A stretch of DNA of 64,000 nt. It comes from Lewinellaceae bacterium. GTDB lineage: Bacteria; Bacteroidota; Bacteroidia; Chitinophagales; Saprospiraceae. Shown here in pieces: positions 60,752 through 64,000 of the stretch (position 1 is its first letter; every line of letters begins with the position of its first letter). Made by a program: the position numbers and the translations under genes. A model generated the notes under the pieces. The model did no database searches and had not been told where the DNA came from. It saw only the letters and a program-made list of their open reading frames with translations. Where the stretch lies: positions 1,488,001-1,552,000 of the forward strand of contig JACJXX010000002.1 of the NCBI GenBank assembly GCA_020636435.1, given 5' to 3'.

Positions 60752-61258
60752 CTATTCCTCTTCTGCCACTCCCCTGCGCGTAACCACCCGGATCACTCCG
60801 TTGCCGGCCTGGCTGTACAAGCTGGCCTCAGCGATGCTTTTAAGCACCTCAATCCGTTCGATATCGGCAACCGGGATGCTCCAGAGCAGGTTGTTCAATG
60901 CCTCGTCGTTGTAGTTGTAGAACGGCATGTTGTCGATCACCAGCAGTGGAGGCCCCAGGGCGCCCCGGATGCGGATGCGGTAAAAATTGTAACCGCCCGC
61001 AACCCATACGCCCGGCACGCGGCCGATGAGCATTTCGGCGGGGTGGAGGTAGGCATTGCCAAAGCCAGGGTTTAACACGACTGCATCGGGGGCACTGCTA
61101 AGAGATGCAACGGAAGCGGGCGTTAATGTTTCTATGGGTTGAACCGTGGCAACTGTTTTCCCTTCCTCCCTTTCCGGGCAGCAATTGTTGGCGAATGCCG
61201 GCAAAGTGGTGAAGAGAAGCAATCCCAGGAATGGAAAGAATATTTTCTTGTTTTTCAT
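60752..61258 (-). CDS. Stand-alone TonB-receptor plug-domain protein
   Basis: 168 residues. A signal peptide (NKKIFFPFLGLLLFTTLPAFA) and a short linker with CC are followed by just a plug domain of SusC type: EMLIGRVPGVWVAGG, YRIRIRG, GPPLLVIDNMPFYN, DIERIEVLKS and SLYSQAGNGVIRVVTRRG. There is no barrel after it; the frame stops four residues past RRG and the next gene is divergent. The plug looks intact and is under its own signal peptide. It may compete with or regulate a real receptor, or bind ligand in the periplasm. Confidence 0.82.
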   Translation of the reverse strand: MKNKKIFFPFLGLLLFTTLPAFANNCCPEREEGKTVATVQPIETLTPASVASLSSAPDAVVLNPGFGNAYLHPAEMLIGRVPGVWVAGGYNFYRIRIRGALGPPLLVIDNMPFYNYNDEALNNLLWSIPVADIERIEVLKSIAEASLYSQAGNGVIRVVTRRGVAEEE

Positions 61259-61368
61259 AGCTTTTGCTTTTAATAACTGTATTGTCTATGTTTAAAATAC
61301 TTTTCCCGTGGATATAGTTTGTTAAGGAACGTTTAATTTTGTTACTGGCATTTTTACGCCCATTTGTT

Positions 61369-61376
61369 TATCTTTG
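61369..61376 (+). promoter_or_regulatory. Possible -7 box of the Uma2 gene (TATCTTTG)
   Basis: TATCTTTG fits TAnnTTTG. The sequence 19-20 nt upstream reads GGC/TGG instead of TTG, so the -33 element is weak. A start site here would leave only about 8 nt of leader before the ATG at 61391. That argues against the frame's upstream start at 61364. Confidence 0.4.
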
Positions 61377-61390
61377 ATAAAAACCAAGCC

Positions 61391-61864
61391 ATGCAAGAAG
61401 TCAAGCTTTCCGAATACGAGACTGAACGCCATAAGCCTATGCCCTCTTTAAATCACAGTATAATCCAGGCCAACCTGATCAGAGAGTTAGGCCTTTCCTA
61501 CAAAGATAAATACCGCATCGCTTCCGAACTGAGCCTCGATCTTTCCGACTGGCCTTCCGTTCCGGATATCTGCATTTACCCCAAAATGCCGCTCGACCTG
61601 CGACAGGATGTAGCCACCATGACCGAACCTCCGCTTTGCGCTATTGAAATCATTTCCCCCAGCCAGTCGCTCAGCGAGCTGGTGGGCAAAGCCGAAAAGT
61701 ACTTCCAATATGGTGTCCGCTCCTGCTGGATTGTCCTGCTTCCCCTGGGCAATATCTACGTTTTCTCTTCCCCGGACGACTATGAGATCTTCCGGGCAAC
61801 GGATACGCTCAAAGATCCCGCGCTCGATATTGCCCTTCCGTTGGCAGAAGTATTTGAATCATAG
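61391..61864 (+). CDS. Uma2-family nuclease-like protein
   Basis: 157 residues from the ATG at 61391. The PD-(D/E)xK fold of Uma2 is readable: E and H-x-x-I at the N-terminus (PSLNHSIIQANLIREL), VPDICIYPK with the PD aspartate, CAIEIISPSQS with the acidic residue, and KAEKYFQYGVRSCWIV with the lysine. All catalytic positions are present. Members are widespread in cyanobacteria and Bacteroidota, often in many copies; their biological role is not settled. It is a single gene, convergent with an ABC-permease remnant. Confidence 0.85.
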   Translation: MQEVKLSEYETERHKPMPSLNHSIIQANLIRELGLSYKDKYRIASELSLDLSDWPSVPDICIYPKMPLDLRQDVATMTEPPLCAIEIISPSQSLSELVGKAEKYFQYGVRSCWIVLLPLGNIYVFSSPDDYEIFRATDTLKDPALDIALPLAEVFES

Positions 61865-61870
61865 CTGCAC

Positions 61871-62145
61871 CTATTCCGCCTCGGAATCCTCCGGGTTGAG
61901 GCGGTTCCAGATGGCCTCCAGGCGGTAAAACCGGCGGCCGACGCTCCCGCTCATCGAAGAAAGGTAAAAATCGGCATCGAGGTGCGACCGGTAGGCATCC
62001 CGGTTGAACACGCCGGCAACGGTATAAGGGGCTTTGCCCCAAGGGCTTTCAATGGTTGTAGCCTTGCCTATAGATCCTGATCGTCGAACAGCCGGCGAGC
62101 CAGGCGACGGGAAAGCACCACGGAGTAGGGCTCATCCAGGGTATA
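61871..62145 (-). pseudogene. Remnant of a MacB/FtsX-type ABC transporter permease
   Basis: Reading the minus strand from about 62140: YTLDEPYSVVLSRRLARR, then LFDDQD and a stop in that frame. Shifting frame at about 62072 continues IGKATTIESPWGKAPYTVAG, then VFNRDAYRSHLDADFYLSSM and ends ...NPEDSEAE-stop at 61871. VLSRRLARRLF...QDPIGK is the hallmark of the periplasmic MacB-PCD domain of Bacteroidota FtsX permeases. Only about 90 codons of an 800-residue gene remain, with one frameshift. It was too short and broken to show as a single frame. Confidence 0.78.
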
Positions 62146-62374
62146 TGTTCGAATATGAACAGTATGTGTTTGTAGGTGAACACTTTTGGGGCCAGGTTTT
62201 TGTATGGAAAGCCAGCGAACGGATTGGAGCTTAATCTTGAAAGCCAGTAAGAAATTCGCTATTTTTGGAAAAAATCAGTTCATGAGCACAACCGCCACAC
62301 TGGAAAAAAGGCTTTTGACCTGCGACGACTATCGCGCTATGATAGCGGCGGGCTGATAAGCCCTGCTTCTTTCC
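62146..62374. other. Spacer without gene
   Basis: There is nothing recognisable between the permease remnant and the next gene. A short frame near 62281-62356 (MSTTATLEKRLLTCDD-like) has no support. Confidence 0.4.
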
Positions 62375-63079
62375 TCAATCAATCCGATGCCACTTCTTCT
62401 GCTCTGAAACCTCCCCCGTACGGGCATCAATCGTAAAATTCTCCCCCGCCCAGCCCTTGGGGGTAGCGGTTACGCATTTCCATTCATAGTTGTCGGTTAG
62501 CCCTTCGATGTACAACTGCACGTCGCGCCCCTTTATCACTTTTTCTGCGGCTATCTTTTCCGCTTTTTCCCGGGTGATGGGGAATACGCAGTCGCCCGGA
62601 TTTTCCCGGCAATCGGGTAGGTTGGCGGGCGTTTCCACTTCTTCAATGCCCAGGAAGGAGTACTTCTTGAAAGTGATGCGCTGGTGGGCGAACTCAAAGC
62701 CGGGCGGGAAGAAATAATAACGAATTTCGTAGATTTCCGTGGCGGCTTCGTCTTTGAAGCTGTGCCAGTCCAACCTGAAGTTGTCGTAAAAATAGGCCTC
62801 CCCCACCCGATCGATGCAGTACTGCTTCGTCCATTGGTAAAACTCATCTGTATTGAATTTATCGGACAGTTTCAACCAGCCGAATTTTTGCTTGTATTCA
62901 ATGCCGTATTCGTTGGGGTTGAAGTTGTAGATGTAATGCACCAGCGAGTCGGCTGTCATTTCCCGGGGAACGGCGATGACCTCCATTTTTTCACCTGGAT
63001 CGGTGGGGTTGACCCGGATTTCCATCTGAGCCTCTACTAATTGCGGGAGCCATAAGGCGAGGAATATCAGTTGTTTCAT
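62375..63079 (-). CDS. Uncharacterised exported protein
   Basis: 234 residues with a signal peptide (KQLIFLALWLPQLVEAQ). The mature part has no family I recognise. It is rich in aromatic residues (FYQWTKQYC, AYFYDNFRLDWHSF, IRYYFFPPGFEF), with three cysteines. The last 60 residues (PITREKAEKIAAEKVIKGRD, then FTIDARTGEVSEQKKW) look like a PepSY-type strand-helix unit. It overlaps the upstream gene by 4 nt (ATGA), so the two are translationally coupled and probably work together. Confidence 0.78.
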   Translation of the reverse strand: MKQLIFLALWLPQLVEAQMEIRVNPTDPGEKMEVIAVPREMTADSLVHYIYNFNPNEYGIEYKQKFGWLKLSDKFNTDEFYQWTKQYCIDRVGEAYFYDNFRLDWHSFKDEAATEIYEIRYYFFPPGFEFAHQRITFKKYSFLGIEEVETPANLPDCRENPGDCVFPITREKAEKIAAEKVIKGRDVQLYIEGLTDNYEWKCVTATPKGWAGENFTIDARTGEVSEQKKWHRID

Positions 63080-64000
63080 TTCCGGTTGGCGTGGTAAGCG
63101 AAGTTTTTGAAAAAAGAGCCGCCCTCTTCCGCCGCCTGCAAGCCGGGCGCCAATTCCGGGAATTCCCGGAAGAGGAGGGCCAGGCGCTCGTCAATGGCAG
63201 GGTCGTTATATTCATGCAAAAGCTTGGCGATAAAAAAGCGGTTTTTGGCCAGGGGTTCCTTTTTTAGAATCTCAATTAGAGGGTCGACGAAATAAGGGGC
63301 CTTGGTTCGGTATATATGCCGGTAGGCTTTCATCGTCGCTCCCATCTCGGCTTGGTGTTCGACATAGTAGCGCATGTCCAGCCCCGGCTGTATGCGGCTG
63401 ATGATCTCCGCAACCAGGCTGTCCTTATTATGGGTTTCCAGGAATTGGATGACTTCGGGCAGCATTTCGGCGGAACGCTCCTGCTCGGCCCGGTTGCCGG
63501 TCTTCCAGGCCAGGGAGAGGCGATACAAGGTGTCGGCGTGGGTCAACCAGAGGCCTTCCGGCACGCGGGGGTTGGCGTTTTCAGAGTGTTTCGTCAGTAT
63601 TTTCAAGTAAAGCGTGGCGTAAACGCTGTCGTAATTGCCCTCGATGGTACGGGCAAGCGTGTTGATAAGTTGCCTGCGGTTTTTTTGATCCAGCTGCATG
63701 ATCCTGGCGTACAGCGAATCTAACACCACTGCGGCTTGCCTGTCCTGGTATTCCGCAACCCTTCGCTGATATTGGACGTTGCGCCATCCTTGGCCGAGGT
63801 GGCCCTCTAAAAAAGAAAACATTTGGGGGTGCCGGAAGAACCAGAAAGGCAGCCAGGTGTAATTGCTCCATTCGCCATCCACCGCCGGCAAATAAGCGGT
63901 GATCAGTTCGATGTCGCTTTCATTCTGGTATTTGGCCAGGAAGGTGGAGGCAAAGCTGTCCTGCCCCGATTCCACCAATTGCCGGATGCAGGGGTACATG
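63076..64000 (-). CDS. Uncharacterised helical protein, 5' end outside window
   Basis: At least 307 residues. The frame is open at the right edge, and the Met at 63999 is probably internal. All-helical, with repeated Leu/Tyr-rich segments (LYARIMQLDQKNRRQLINTL, then PYFVDPLIEILKKEP and KLLHEYNDPAIDERLALLF), which suggests a HEAT- or TPR-like superhelix. No catalytic motif. Its last codons overlap the start of the exported protein gene (ATGA). No signal peptide can be judged because the beginning is missing. Confidence 0.75.
   Translation of the reverse strand, partial: MYPCIRQLVESGQDSFASTFLAKYQNESDIELITAYLPAVDGEWSNYTWLPFWFFRHPQMFSFLEGHLGQGWRNVQYQRRVAEYQDRQAAVVLDSLYARIMQLDQKNRRQLINTLARTIEGNYDSVYATLYLKILTKHSENANPRVPEGLWLTHADTLYRLSLAWKTGNRAEQERSAEMLPEVIQFLETHNKDSLVAEIISRIQPGLDMRYYVEHQAEMGATMKAYRHIYRTKAPYFVDPLIEILKKEPLAKNRFFIAKLLHEYNDPAIDERLALLFREFPELAPGLQAAEEGGSFFKNFAYHANRK

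Overview
The window looks like a chromosomal segment of a Bacteroidota bacterium, most likely the Saprospiria branch. The evidence is type IX secretion C-terminal sorting domains (four proteins), SprB-like and CDS-motif repeat proteins, TonB receptors including one paired with a DUF4249 lipoprotein, DUF4382 and PepSY-like proteins, a plant/cyanobacterial-style GlgC, the tiny ribosomal protein THX, absence of clear Shine-Dalgarno sites, and two good matches to the Bacteroidota promoter TTG-N19/20-TAnnTTTG. Coding DNA is mostly GC-rich; about 42.7-47.65 kb is visibly more AT-rich.

Layout. 0-8 kb: the end of a large secreted repeat protein, a nucleoside-phosphorylase-like enzyme, an OmpA/TSP3 outer-membrane protein, a DUF4382 lipoprotein and a dockerin-like secreted protein. 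8-12.5 kb: an uncharacterised helical-repeat protein and the glgA-glgC glycogen genes. 13-22 kb: a 2900-residue modular secreted protein bracketed by two near-identical 203-bp inverted-repeat elements. 22.5-25.7 kb: a TIR-NACHT-transmembrane STAND protein transcribed behind ribosomal protein THX from a textbook promoter. 25.7-35.2 kb: a broken TonB receptor, a GH3-family enzyme, lolA, three PepSY-like paralogues, a purple-acid-phosphatase-like enzyme and a phosphate-selective-type porin. 35.8-42.7 kb: two heavy-metal RND pumps with a minimal adaptor lipoprotein between them. 44-47.6 kb: an AT-rich FecA-like receptor between two related AT-rich repeats. 47.6-54.6 kb: two lipoproteins, two orphan transposase-type DNA-binding proteins and a TonB receptor/DUF4249 pair. 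54.9-64 kb: a secreted propeller protein, a second copy of the helical-repeat family, a reductase of the DHFR/RibD type, a stand-alone TonB plug protein, a Uma2 nuclease, an ABC permease remnant and two coupled unknown genes.

Most of the window is envelope, secretion and transport. Two things stand out. First, the TIR-NACHT-TM gene is a strong candidate for an NLR-like immune protein and is hard-wired to a housekeeping ribosomal promoter. Second, the intergenic space is crowded with small non-autonomous inverted-repeat elements (at least four families with two or more copies each here) and with 7-9-bp, mostly 8-bp, tandem arrays that sit directly against gene ends. No tRNA, rRNA, CRISPR array or complete transposase was seen. 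All domain names are from reading the sequence and memory of the families; no search was run.
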